Source: Chloroflexota bacterium
GTDB taxonomy: Bacteria > Chloroflexota > Dehalococcoidia > UBA3495
DNA length: 6,132 nt
Direction: 5' to 3'
NCBI GenBank assembly: GCA_022563275.1
Contig: JADFNR010000158.1
Location: 1-6,132 of the forward strand
Part shown: positions 1-6,132 of the stretch, piece after piece
How positions within the stretch are numbered: position 1 is the first letter of the stretch
Layout: every line of letters begins with the position of its first letter
The notes under the pieces: model-generated
Database searches by the model: none
What the model saw: the letters and a program-made list of their open reading frames with translations, nothing else
Told to the model about the DNA's origin: nothing
Made by a program: the position numbers and the translations under genes

Positions 1-897
1 CATGTCGGCGTCTTCGATGGCCCGCACCGCTTCCGGATGTGCGGTAGGGTCAGCTGGGATCAGAGTTAACGACCGGAGGCGGTCGGATGAATTGCCAACT
101 CGACTCTCGCCGATCAGGGTCTCGCCGGAAACCGTGCTTCCAACCAACGTTACATTGCTGAGCGTGGAGGGGATGACTCGGCCTCGTATGGCGAGGAGTT
201 CCCCAGCTATCTCCACGCCACGATAGAAATCGCCACCGATACCGGCCAGCGCGGCGATCAGGATGTTGCCGAAACTGTGGCCGTCTAGCTGCCCTTCAGA
301 CTCGAACCGGTAGTCCATGAGTTGCTGCATCACATCTTCAGAGTCGGCCAACGCCACCAGACAGTTCCGGATGTCACCCGGTGGCAAAATGCCCAATTCG
401 CTCCTAAGCCGCCCGGAGCTCCCTCCATCATCGGCCACTGTCACCACGGCACTGATGTTGGAGGTGTAATGCTTCAGGCCCCGCAGCAGATTGGGCAGGC
501 CGCTGCCGCCTCCAATCACGGTGATCCTTGGTCCGGAGCCAAGGACCCGCTCCACATAGAGGGAGTCAAGGATCGGCCAGTGCCTGGTGCGGTTCCCAAT
601 CTGGCCCAGCGACCGTGAGAGACCGAAGGCGGCAATAAAGGCTCCCACAACTCCCAATCCGATGAACACTCCGCCCCGCAGATAGGGAGACTGGTTGCGG
701 AGGCTCACCGTTTCCAGGAATGAGATAAAGGTGGGACCGGTGGATATCTTAAGAGCGAAGATGACGCCGATGGTGATCAGGGCAAGACCGATGGCCCCCA
801 CGGCCAGCCAACGCTTTAAAGATAGCCCAGGTATCAAAAGGAAAAGAAGATACTGGTGAAACCGACTGCTGGTCAGCGCTTTAAGCGCTCGAATCAT
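1..897 (-). CDS. yvcK: YvcK/CofD-family protein with N-terminal membrane anchor (partial, C-terminus beyond left edge)
   Basis: Reading the minus strand from ATG 897 gives 299 codons open to the window edge. Residues 1-120 are a lead-in with two likely transmembrane helices (about 30-50 and 75-95). The YvcK/CofD fold then starts with a Gly-rich loop VIGGGSGLPNLLRGLK (127-142), followed by TVADDGGSSGRLR (153-165), PPGDIRNC (172-179), GHSFGNILI (206-214) and VIPSTLSNV (241-249). These are hallmark motifs of the YvcK (gluconeogenesis factor) branch. Family members bind UDP-sugars such as UDP-GlcNAc and affect cell-wall and central-carbon balance; the CofD relatives transfer 2-phospholactate. Bacillus YvcK is soluble and about 320 residues, so the membrane lead-in is an extension, which places the catalytic-fold domain at the membrane. 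GGAGG (901-905) lies only 3 nt before the ATG, a short spacing, but no better in-frame start exists before the upstream stop at 940-942. In Firmicutes yvcK neighbours rapZ and whiA; these might lie to the left but are not visible. Confidence 0.93.
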   Translation of the reverse strand, partial: MIRALKALTSSRFHQYLLFLLIPGLSLKRWLAVGAIGLALITIGVIFALKISTGPTFISFLETVSLRNQSPYLRGGVFIGLGVVGAFIAAFGLSRSLGQIGNRTRHWPILDSLYVERVLGSGPRITVIGGGSGLPNLLRGLKHYTSNISAVVTVADDGGSSGRLRSELGILPPGDIRNCLVALADSEDVMQQLMDYRFESEGQLDGHSFGNILIAALAGIGGDFYRGVEIAGELLAIRGRVIPSTLSNVTLVGSTVSGETLIGESRVGNSSDRLRSLTLIPADPTAHPEAVRAIEDADM

Positions 898-1003
898 GTT
901 CCTCCGCCGCGATTGGCGCCGGCCGGCTAAAACGGCCTTCTAATGGCAGAATTCGTGGGCCGACGTGAGATGGCTGATCCAACTCGCCAACCGATTCATT
1001 TCG

Positions 1004-1033
1004 ATTCTAGGGAGCGGTGTGCGTGAGTGTCAA
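1004..1033 (-). promoter_or_regulatory. Predicted sigma70-type promoter for the yvcK-family gene
   Basis: On the minus strand a perfect TTGACA (-35, bases 1028-1033) is followed by an 18-bp spacer and TAGAAT (-10, bases 1004-1009, 5 of 6 consensus). The expected transcript start is near 997, giving a leader of about 100 nt before ATG 897. It lies after the amidase stop codon, so the yvcK-family gene can be transcribed independently of the amidase operon. Confidence 0.6.
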
Positions 1034-1053
1034 GATGAATCAAGCCACCACCG

Positions 1054-1082
1054 CCCGGTAAAGTTGCAAAACTGGGACCGGG
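1054..1082 (-). terminator. Stem-loop 10 nt after the amidase stop (terminator-like, no U-tract)
   Basis: CCCGGT (1054-1059) pairs with ACCGGG (1077-1082). Inside it AGTT (1062-1065) pairs with AACT (1070-1073) around a tetraloop, so a 6-bp and a 4-bp stem are separated by an internal loop of 2 and 3 nt. Its place between the amidase stop (1092) and the next promoter (1004-1033) fits an end-of-operon hairpin. No T-run follows on the minus strand, so a classical intrinsic terminator is not supported; it could be a transcript-stabilising 3' hairpin or chance. Confidence 0.3.
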
Positions 1083-1091
1083 GAACTAGAT

Positions 1092-2522
1092 TCACCCGTC
1101 GAGAATCGCCGGTGCGATGCGAGTGTGCCAGGGCGTCGCCTGCTCGTAGGAATAGGCAGCCCGGAACAGGGTTTCTTCGGCGAAGGGGGCAGCGCCAAGT
1201 TGAAGTCCGATGGGCAGACCGTCGGCGGTGAATCCCCCCGGAATTGATATGGCCGGCAGGGAGGACAATGAATAGATGCCGGTGTAGGCGCGGCGGAAGA
1301 AGAACCGCTTGCGCACGTCCTCGGCGTTCTCGAATTTGGCGGTGAGGTCGGTGTGCTTGGGCGCTGGGTAGGGAGATGTCGGCGAAACCAAGATATCCAC
1401 GTCGTTCAGGACTCCCATGACCTGACGGCGCAGCAGGACTCGCGCCTTCGCCGCCCGGTTGTACACCTTGGCCGGAACCAACGCAGCGGACTGGAGCCTG
1501 GTGCGGCTGGCCTGGTCTAGGTCGCCAGGTTGATTGCGAAGGATCTCATCCCTGGCCCCGGCGCCTTCGGTGTCGGCTATGCCAACGAAGATTGCGCCCG
1601 CCAACTCGGCCAACGGGATCGATACCTCCTTCACCTCCGCGCCCATCTCCCGGAAAGTGTCTAGGCTGGCCTCGATGGCGCCGCGGACGTCAGGATGCAT
1701 GTCCTGCGTCTGGTGAAGCTCCTTGATGAGTCCCACTCGAAGACCTTTTACCCCATCCCGCATCCGGGCGGTATAGTCCGGGACCGGCTTGCGGCTGGTG
1801 TAAGGGTCTTTCTCGTCGTAACCGGCGATGACTCCCAGTATGACCGCGCAGTCCTCCACGGTCTTGGTCATGGGGGCGGCGGCGTCTAAGAACCAGCACA
1901 TGTGGGTCATTCCGAAGCGGCTGACCCGGGTGAATGTGGGGCGCAACCCAACCACGCCGCAGTAAGAAGCCGGCCCGCGGCCCGAGCCGCCGGTGTCTTC
2001 GCCCATGGACGCAGCGCACAGGTGGGCCGCCAGCGCGACTCCTGAACCGCTGCTGGACTCACCGGGAGTGCAGTCGAAGTTCCAGGGATTGGCGGGAACG
2101 CCCCAGGGCGGATTCTGGGTGCCGCCCATGGCCAGTTCACTCATGTTGAGCTTGCCCAGCAGCACGCTGCCGGCTTCTCTCAATCGTTGGACGACCGTTG
2201 AGTCCTCGTCTGGAATGAAATCTTTATAGATATTGGAGCCGTTGGTGGTGAGGATTCCCTTGGTCCAATACTGGTCTTTGACCGCGATGGGCACCCCGGC
2301 CAGCGGACCCGGGTCCTCGCCCCTTTGGATGCGGTCCGCAACCCGTTGAGCGGCGCCCAACGCCTCTTCCCGCACCACGGTGATGTAGGCGGCCAGGCGA
2401 GAGTCCAGCCGGTCGATACGGTCCAGGTAGGCTTGGACGGCTTCCACGGGCGACAGCTCGTTGGCCTTGACGGCCCGTGCGGTTTCGGTGGCGGAAAGAA
2501 AAGGGATATCGGCGGGATTCAT
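1092..2522 (-). CDS. Amidase-signature family enzyme (GatA-like)
   Basis: A full-length 476-residue amidase-signature enzyme, which hydrolyses or transfers from carboxamides using a Ser-cisSer-Lys triad. Lys82 sits in GVPIAVKDQY, the cis-Ser is Ser156 in PGESSSGSG (153-161), and the nucleophile is Ser180 in GEDTGGSGRGPAS (174-186). The 24-residue Ser156-Ser180 spacing matches the family (for example FAAH Ser217/Ser241). The C-terminus has the GatA-type LPAISIPGGF (422-431), GLPIGLQL (435-442) and YEQATPWH (459-466). The length suits GatA (about 480-490) or AtzE-type amidases. The glycine-serine-rich stretch departs from GatA: consensus GGSSGGSA reads GESSSGSG, and DTGGSIRQPAS reads DTGGSGRGPAS. 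AGGAG (2529-2533) lies 6 nt before ATG 2522, which supports the start. It follows the GatC-like gene by 60 nt in the same operon. No gatB is present in the window, so a role in Gln-tRNA or Asn-tRNA formation is doubtful; the substrate is unknown. Confidence 0.93.
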   Translation of the reverse strand: MNPADIPFLSATETARAVKANELSPVEAVQAYLDRIDRLDSRLAAYITVVREEALGAAQRVADRIQRGEDPGPLAGVPIAVKDQYWTKGILTTNGSNIYKDFIPDEDSTVVQRLREAGSVLLGKLNMSELAMGGTQNPPWGVPANPWNFDCTPGESSSGSGVALAAHLCAASMGEDTGGSGRGPASYCGVVGLRPTFTRVSRFGMTHMCWFLDAAAPMTKTVEDCAVILGVIAGYDEKDPYTSRKPVPDYTARMRDGVKGLRVGLIKELHQTQDMHPDVRGAIEASLDTFREMGAEVKEVSIPLAELAGAIFVGIADTEGAGARDEILRNQPGDLDQASRTRLQSAALVPAKVYNRAAKARVLLRRQVMGVLNDVDILVSPTSPYPAPKHTDLTAKFENAEDVRKRFFFRRAYTGIYSLSSLPAISIPGGFTADGLPIGLQLGAAPFAEETLFRAAYSYEQATPWHTRIAPAILDG

Positions 2523-2582
2523 CGACCTCTCCTAAGTAGATTCACAAGGAATTGAACGGCGATTGGAATTGGGCAGCAGCTG

Positions 2583-2768
2583 TCACACCTGGCCGTCTTC
2601 TGGGAAGATCGTCACCGGATGGATGTTGGCCAGGTCCAGCTCTTTGAGTCTGTCCAACTCCTGCATCAGGCTGCTGAAGCGGTTGGTTACTTCGTCCAGT
2701 TCGTCTTCGGAAATCTCGATCCCAGCCAGAATCGCCAGCTCGCTGACCGTGTTTCTGTCCACCGCCAT
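2583..2768 (-). CDS. Small GatC-like protein, probable partner subunit of the amidase
   Basis: A 61-residue protein starting MAVDRNTVSELAILAGIEIS. It resembles GatC (Asp/Glu-tRNA amidotransferase subunit C): an N-terminal helix with the VxxLAxLAxIxxSEDEL pattern (8-24), a second helix FSSLMQELDRLKELDL (31-46), then a short tail with HPVTIFPEDGQV (50-61). GatC wraps around and stabilises GatA. Ordinary GatC is about 95-100 residues, so most of the C-terminal extension that contacts GatB is missing here. The start is set by a strong Shine-Dalgarno GAGGT (2777-2781) 8 nt before ATG 2768; a longer reading from 2825 has no comparable site and would begin upstream of the predicted transcript start. 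The gene is first in a two-gene operon with the GatA-like amidase. Similar short GatC-like subunits (AtzG of the AtzE carboxybiuret hydrolase) are known and easily missed in annotation. Confidence 0.85.
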   Translation of the reverse strand: MAVDRNTVSELAILAGIEISEDELDEVTNRFSSLMQELDRLKELDLANIHPVTIFPEDGQV

Positions 2769-2778
2769 CTTGGTGCAC

Positions 2779-2798
2779 CTCGAGGGTCTTGACCCGAG
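2779..2798 (-). promoter_or_regulatory. Leader hairpin overlapping the Shine-Dalgarno of the GatC-like gene
   Basis: In the predicted leader RNA, CUCGGGUC pairs with GACCC-(UC bulge)-GAG around a tiny AA loop (in practice the inner pair opens). The DNA core is the palindrome GGGTC-TT-GACCC (2784-2795). The 3' arm contains the GAG that begins the ribosome-binding site (2777-2781), so folding would partly hide it. The same palindrome could instead be a protein-binding operator just downstream of the transcript start. Short stems of this size also occur by chance. Confidence 0.3.
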
Positions 2799-2823
2799 TT
2801 TAGCGGGCCGAAATTCTTGCGAC

Positions 2824-2852
2824 AATATAGCCCCGGTCCGTGGCCCTGTCCA
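2824..2852 (-). promoter_or_regulatory. Predicted sigma70-type promoter for the GatC-like/amidase operon
   Basis: On the minus strand TGGACA (-35, bases 2847-2852, 5 of 6) is separated by exactly 17 bp from TATATT (-10, bases 2824-2829, 5 of 6). The expected start near 2817 gives a leader of about 48 nt before ATG 2768. Confidence 0.6.
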
Positions 2853-2870
2853 GCGTCGAGCCGGTGTGCA

Positions 2871-2904
2871 CCCCGCCCGGAGGCATCTGGCGAATAGGGC
2901 GGGG
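2871..2904. repeat. Perfect 8-bp inverted repeat in the divergent promoter region (candidate operator)
   Basis: CCCCGCCC (2871-2878) and GGGCGGGG (2897-2904) are exact reverse complements separated by 18 bp; arm centres are 26 bp apart, about two and a half helical turns. The right arm falls between the predicted -35 and -10 of the peptidase promoter, and the left arm lies just upstream of its -35 and about 20 bp beyond the -35 of the opposite promoter. That placement would suit a repressor acting on one or both promoters, but the arms are pure G/C in a GC-rich genome and no regulator gene is in view. Confidence 0.35.
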
Positions 2905-2916
2905 CGTAACTATGAT
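2887..2916 (+). promoter_or_regulatory. Predicted promoter for the M28 peptidase gene
   Basis: TATGAT (-10, bases 2911-2916, 5 of 6) lies 18 bp after a weak -35, CTGGCG (2887-2892, 3 of 6). The expected start near 2923 gives a leader of about 29 nt before ATG 2952. It diverges from the amidase operon promoter. Confidence 0.45.
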
Positions 2917-2951
2917 GAGATGGTATCCTTCGCCGTAGCCAAAAGGCATCC

Positions 2952-4322
2952 ATGAGAAGACAAATACCCGCTATCTCTATAGGCCCACGCCGATATGCGA
3001 TGGTTCTCGCCGCAACGTTATTGGCGTTGGGGTTAGCCTGCACCGCCGCAACCGCCACGCCTGCGCCAACTCCCGCTCCTACCATGCCGCCTACTCCTGC
3101 CGTGACGCCCACTCCGGGCGTCATGCCCGCTTCCACATCTACTCCGGAGCCCGTGGACCCGGAGCCGGCCGCAAACGAAGCCTTTACTGTGCTGACGGAG
3201 TTCCTGGAGGAATTGGGGCCCAGGGAGAGCGCCACCGATCAAGAATTGGCCGCCGCCCGGTACCTCCAGACCCGATTCCAGGATCTGGGTTATGCGACGG
3301 AAATCCAATCATTCACGGTGGAGCAACTCTCGTTGGCCGGACTGGGCTTGACGCTTAATACGCCTGAGCAAATGGAGTTCACCGCTTTGCCCCTGGTTGA
3401 AACCGGCCTGGGAGACGTGTCGGGGATTCTGACGCCGGTGGGTCTGGCGATGTCCGGAGACATACCGGATGCCGGTCTCGAAGGCCGCATCGCTTTGGCC
3501 AAGCGCGGAACCATCACCTTTCAAATCAAGGCCGAGAATGTCTTCGCCGCCGGGGCGGTGGGGCTGGTGATCTACAACAACACATTCGGTATATTTCAGG
3601 GCGTGCTGGCCACTCAACCCGATTTTCCAGTCATATCCCTCTCCAGAACTGACGGAGAGACGATCGAGGAGTTGTTGGCAGACTCGGAGATACAGGCTTC
3701 CATCAAGCTGACTTTGGAAGACCGGCCCTCCCGCAACGTGATCGCCGAGAAGAAAGGTCCCGGCGACGCGGTGGTGGTCCTGGGGGGACACTACGACACG
3801 GTGCCAGAAATTCTGGGGGCCAACGACAATGCCTCAGGCACCGCAGTTCTGCTGACCGTCGCTGGGATGCTGGCTGAAGTTGACCTGCCGTTCACCCTAA
3901 GGATCGTTCCATTCGGGTCGGAGGAACTGGGACTGCGGGGAAGCCGGTTCTATATCCAGTCGCTGAGTGAATCAGAATTGGGAAACACCAAGGCGATGTT
4001 GAATTTTGATGCTCTGGGCAGCGGTTCTAGGGTGAGCGTGTTGGGAGACCGGGATCTCACCGCATTGGCTGTGGAAGTGGGGAATGAGATAGGCGTCGAG
4101 GTAGCCGTGACCCGTGGCCTCGATGGGAGCACCAGCGATCACGCCAGCTTCAGGGAAGCCGGAGTGCCATATCTGATGTTTTTCGCGGAAGATTTCTCTC
4201 GCATTCACTCAGACAGTGATACCCTCGAATTCGTACAGCCTGAGCTGCTTGAAGGGGCGGTGGCGGCTGCGGTGGCGTTGCTTACGTCACCGGGATTTGC
4301 CGGCCTGATAGCGAATCAGTGA
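2952..4322 (+). CDS. Probable lipoprotein aminopeptidase: PA domain plus M28 zinc peptidase
   Basis: A 456-residue exported peptidase that probably removes N-terminal residues from peptides outside the cytoplasmic membrane. Residues 1-30 form a signal: a basic start (MRR...RR), a hydrophobic stretch 17-29, and LGLAC with Cys30 as the likely lipidation site. A Thr/Pro-rich linker (about 34-72) would hold the enzyme off the membrane. A protease-associated (PA) domain follows at about 150-245 (GDVSGILTPVG, LEGRIALAKRG, AAGAVGLVIYNN). The M28 catalytic domain spans about 260-445: His280 and Asp282 in GGHYDTV, Asp292 in GANDNASG, Glu324-Glu325 in GSEELGLRGS, Asp353 in NFDALG, and His419 in RIHSDSD. 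All five expected ligands of a two-zinc site plus the catalytic Asp282 and Glu324 are present, so it should be active. AAAAGG (2941-2946) lies 5 nt before the ATG; a later ATG at 3000 lacks a ribosome site and would drop the basic n-region. Peptide specificity cannot be read from the sequence. Confidence 0.93.
   Translation: MRRQIPAISIGPRRYAMVLAATLLALGLACTAATATPAPTPAPTMPPTPAVTPTPGVMPASTSTPEPVDPEPAANEAFTVLTEFLEELGPRESATDQELAAARYLQTRFQDLGYATEIQSFTVEQLSLAGLGLTLNTPEQMEFTALPLVETGLGDVSGILTPVGLAMSGDIPDAGLEGRIALAKRGTITFQIKAENVFAAGAVGLVIYNNTFGIFQGVLATQPDFPVISLSRTDGETIEELLADSEIQASIKLTLEDRPSRNVIAEKKGPGDAVVVLGGHYDTVPEILGANDNASGTAVLLTVAGMLAEVDLPFTLRIVPFGSEELGLRGSRFYIQSLSESELGNTKAMLNFDALGSGSRVSVLGDRDLTALAVEVGNEIGVEVAVTRGLDGSTSDHASFREAGVPYLMFFAEDFSRIHSDSDTLEFVQPELLEGAVAAAVALLTSPGFAGLIANQ
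3051..3167 (+). repeat. Thr/Pro low-complexity linker coding region
   Basis: Codons 34-72 of the peptidase encode irregular repeats of the type TP-AP-TP (for example PAPTPAPTMPPTPAVTPTPG). It is a disordered spacer between the lipidated cysteine and the folded domains, a common style in Chloroflexota lipoproteins. The units are too irregular to be called a tandem DNA repeat. Confidence 0.7.
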
Positions 4323-4361
4323 TATCTGAAGGCCTGCCCAATCGCATTTAACGCGCCACGT

Positions 4362-4370
4362 TGATATACT
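4362..4370 (+). promoter_or_regulatory. Extended -10 promoter for the FIST gene
   Basis: TGATATACT contains the extended -10 TGn followed by TATACT (-10 hexamer 4365-4370, 5 of 6). No good -35 is found 16-18 bp upstream, which fits an extended -10 promoter. The transcript would start near 4377, with a leader of about 47 nt to ATG 4424. It lies about 40 bp after the peptidase stop codon, so the FIST gene need not depend on read-through. Confidence 0.5.
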
Positions 4371-4423
4371 TTCCCAACGACGGACCGGCTAGCCCGTAGA
4401 CCGGCGATCAGAAGGGGTTACGC

Positions 4424-5608
<1,185 letters not shown>

Positions 5609-5639
5609 AAGCCCGCTTTGTTTTCATGGGACGCTAGGT

Positions 5640-5666
5640 GAAGCATGTGCTTCTGAAGGAGACTTC
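5640..5666 (+). other. Alternating GAAG/CTTC arms between the FIST gene and the binding-protein gene
   Basis: Hairpin A is GAAGCA (5640-5645) against TGCTTC (5648-5653). Hairpin B is GAAG (5655-5658) against CTTC (5663-5666) around a GAGA (GNRA-type) loop. The 3' arm of A can also pair with the 5' arm of B, so the structures exclude each other. Hairpin B contains AAGGAG (5656-5661), a Shine-Dalgarno-like string. No T-run follows, so this is not an intrinsic terminator; the stems are short. Confidence 0.3.
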
Positions 5667-5687
5667 GGGCAGCCCTGGTAATACGCC

Positions 5688-6132
5688 TTGACGCTCGTTG
5701 TCGGCATGCCTGCGTCGCTAAGTGGGCAGTTCGAGGCGCAGGGACGTCAAGCGCTGGCCGGACTGCAAGCTTGGGCCCGTGACGCCAATACTGGGTCGTC
5801 AGACTCGTTCAGAGTGCTCCACTATGACGACGCCAGCGATCCGTCCACCGTGCGGGAAGTCACCCTGCGTCTGATCGTCGATGACCGGGTCGATATACTA
5901 ATCGGCCCCTACTCCAGCGTTCTTACATCGGCGGCCGCCCAGGTCGCGGAGGGCCACGGCAAACTGCTTTGGAACCAGGGTGGGGCGTCGGACAACGTCT
6001 ACCGCCAGGGACACCGCTGGCTCGTGGGGATACTGACACCCGCCAGCCGCTACCTGACCGGCCTTCTCCCGATGGTGCGGCAGGCCGACCCTTCAGCCGC
6101 CACCGTCGCTTTGGTCAGGGCTTCCACCGGCG
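5688..6132 (+). CDS. LivK-type (Peripla_BP_6) ligand-binding protein, no visible signal peptide (partial, runs off right edge)
   Basis: An open frame from the stop at 5679-5681 to the window edge encodes 148 complete codons if it starts at TTG 5688. The protein begins directly in the first strand of a periplasmic-binding fold: MTLVVGMPASLSGQFEAQG (1-19), then GLQAWARDAN (25-34), HYDDASDP (45-52), VDILIGPYSS (68-77), WNQGGASDNVYRQG (95-108) and VGILTPASRYLTGLL (113-127). This is the N-terminal lobe of branched-chain amino acid/amide ABC-transporter binding proteins (LivK, AmiC, UrtA relatives). Such proteins are normally exported, but bases 5609-5687 encode no hydrophobic leader in any frame. 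It may be a cytoplasmic AmiC-like sensor, the sensor part of a fusion, or a gene with a lost or misread 5' end. No good ribosome site precedes TTG 5688, since AAGGAG (5656-5661) is 26 nt away. ATG 5706 is an alternative start but would cut the first strand. It follows the FIST gene by 79 nt. Confidence 0.82.
   Translation, partial: MTLVVGMPASLSGQFEAQGRQALAGLQAWARDANTGSSDSFRVLHYDDASDPSTVREVTLRLIVDDRVDILIGPYSSVLTSAAAQVAEGHGKLLWNQGGASDNVYRQGHRWLVGILTPASRYLTGLLPMVRQADPSAATVALVRASTG

Noticed and set aside
2..618. Plus-strand open frames of 74 and 98 codons
   Set aside because: They lie antisense to the YvcK-family gene, show no domain-like pattern, and are explained by the GC-rich coding strand opposite.
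921..937. GGCCG-CGGCC inverted repeat upstream of the YvcK-family gene
   Set aside because: A 5-bp GC stem with a 7-nt loop in GC-rich sequence, no U-tract and no clear relation to the ribosome site; too weak to call.
1690..2229. Several overlapping open frames on both strands inside the amidase gene
   Set aside because: All are shadows of the amidase reading frame; they are rich in Arg, Pro and Gly and match no recognisable family.
2687..3235. Minus-strand open frame of 182 codons spanning the divergent promoter region
   Set aside because: It runs antisense into the peptidase gene and out of frame over the GatC-like gene. Its Gly/Val/Ala-rich part is the antisense of the Thr/Pro linker. 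No family resemblance or ribosome site.
4383..4405. GACCGGC repeated at 4383-4389 and 4399-4405 in the FIST leader
   Set aside because: A single pair of 7-bp direct repeats 16 bp apart is expected by chance at this GC content, and no third copy was seen.
4323..4423. Possible terminator after the peptidase gene
   Set aside because: No stem followed by a T-run was found between the stop codon and the FIST promoter; read-through from the peptidase gene cannot be excluded.

Overview
The window looks like a chromosomal segment from a GC-rich bacterium. My best guess is a Chloroflexota member (Dehalococcoidia/SAR202-like). That guess rests on the Thr/Pro-rich linker behind a lipoprotein signal, a YvcK protein with an N-terminal membrane anchor, and the mix of amidase, FIST and LivK-type genes. 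It is inferred from gene style, not from a marker gene. No phage, transposon, CRISPR, tRNA or rRNA signal was seen.

Layout. Bases 1-897 (minus strand) hold the N-terminal 299 residues of a YvcK/CofD-family protein that runs off the left edge. It has its own good sigma70-type promoter about 100 bp upstream. Bases 1092-2768 (minus) hold a two-gene operon: a 61-residue GatC-like protein followed, after 60 nt, by a 476-residue amidase-signature (GatA-like) enzyme. The 183-bp region 2769-2951 is a divergent promoter region, with one promoter for the GatC-like/amidase operon and one facing right. Bases 2952-4322 (plus) encode a probable lipoprotein aminopeptidase (PA domain plus M28 zinc peptidase). 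Bases 4424-5608 (plus) encode a complete FIST-domain sensory protein with its own extended -10 promoter. From about 5688 to the right edge (plus) lies the N-terminal part of a LivK-type ligand-binding protein that apparently has no signal peptide.

How the genes may fit together. The small GatC-like protein and the amidase are almost certainly partners. No gatB is in view, the GatC-like protein is about two thirds of normal length, and the amidase active-site motifs depart from the tRNA-amidotransferase consensus. I therefore favour a stand-alone two-subunit amidase, in the manner of AtzG-AtzE, over a tRNA amidotransferase. The divergently transcribed secreted peptidase, the FIST sensor and the LivK-like binding protein would suit a lifestyle of sensing and degrading peptides, amides or amino acids, but this link is only suggested by proximity. 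No clearly new multi-gene system is visible. The points most worth checking are the GatC-like/amidase pair, the signal-less binding protein beside the FIST gene, and the inverted repeat in the divergent promoter region.
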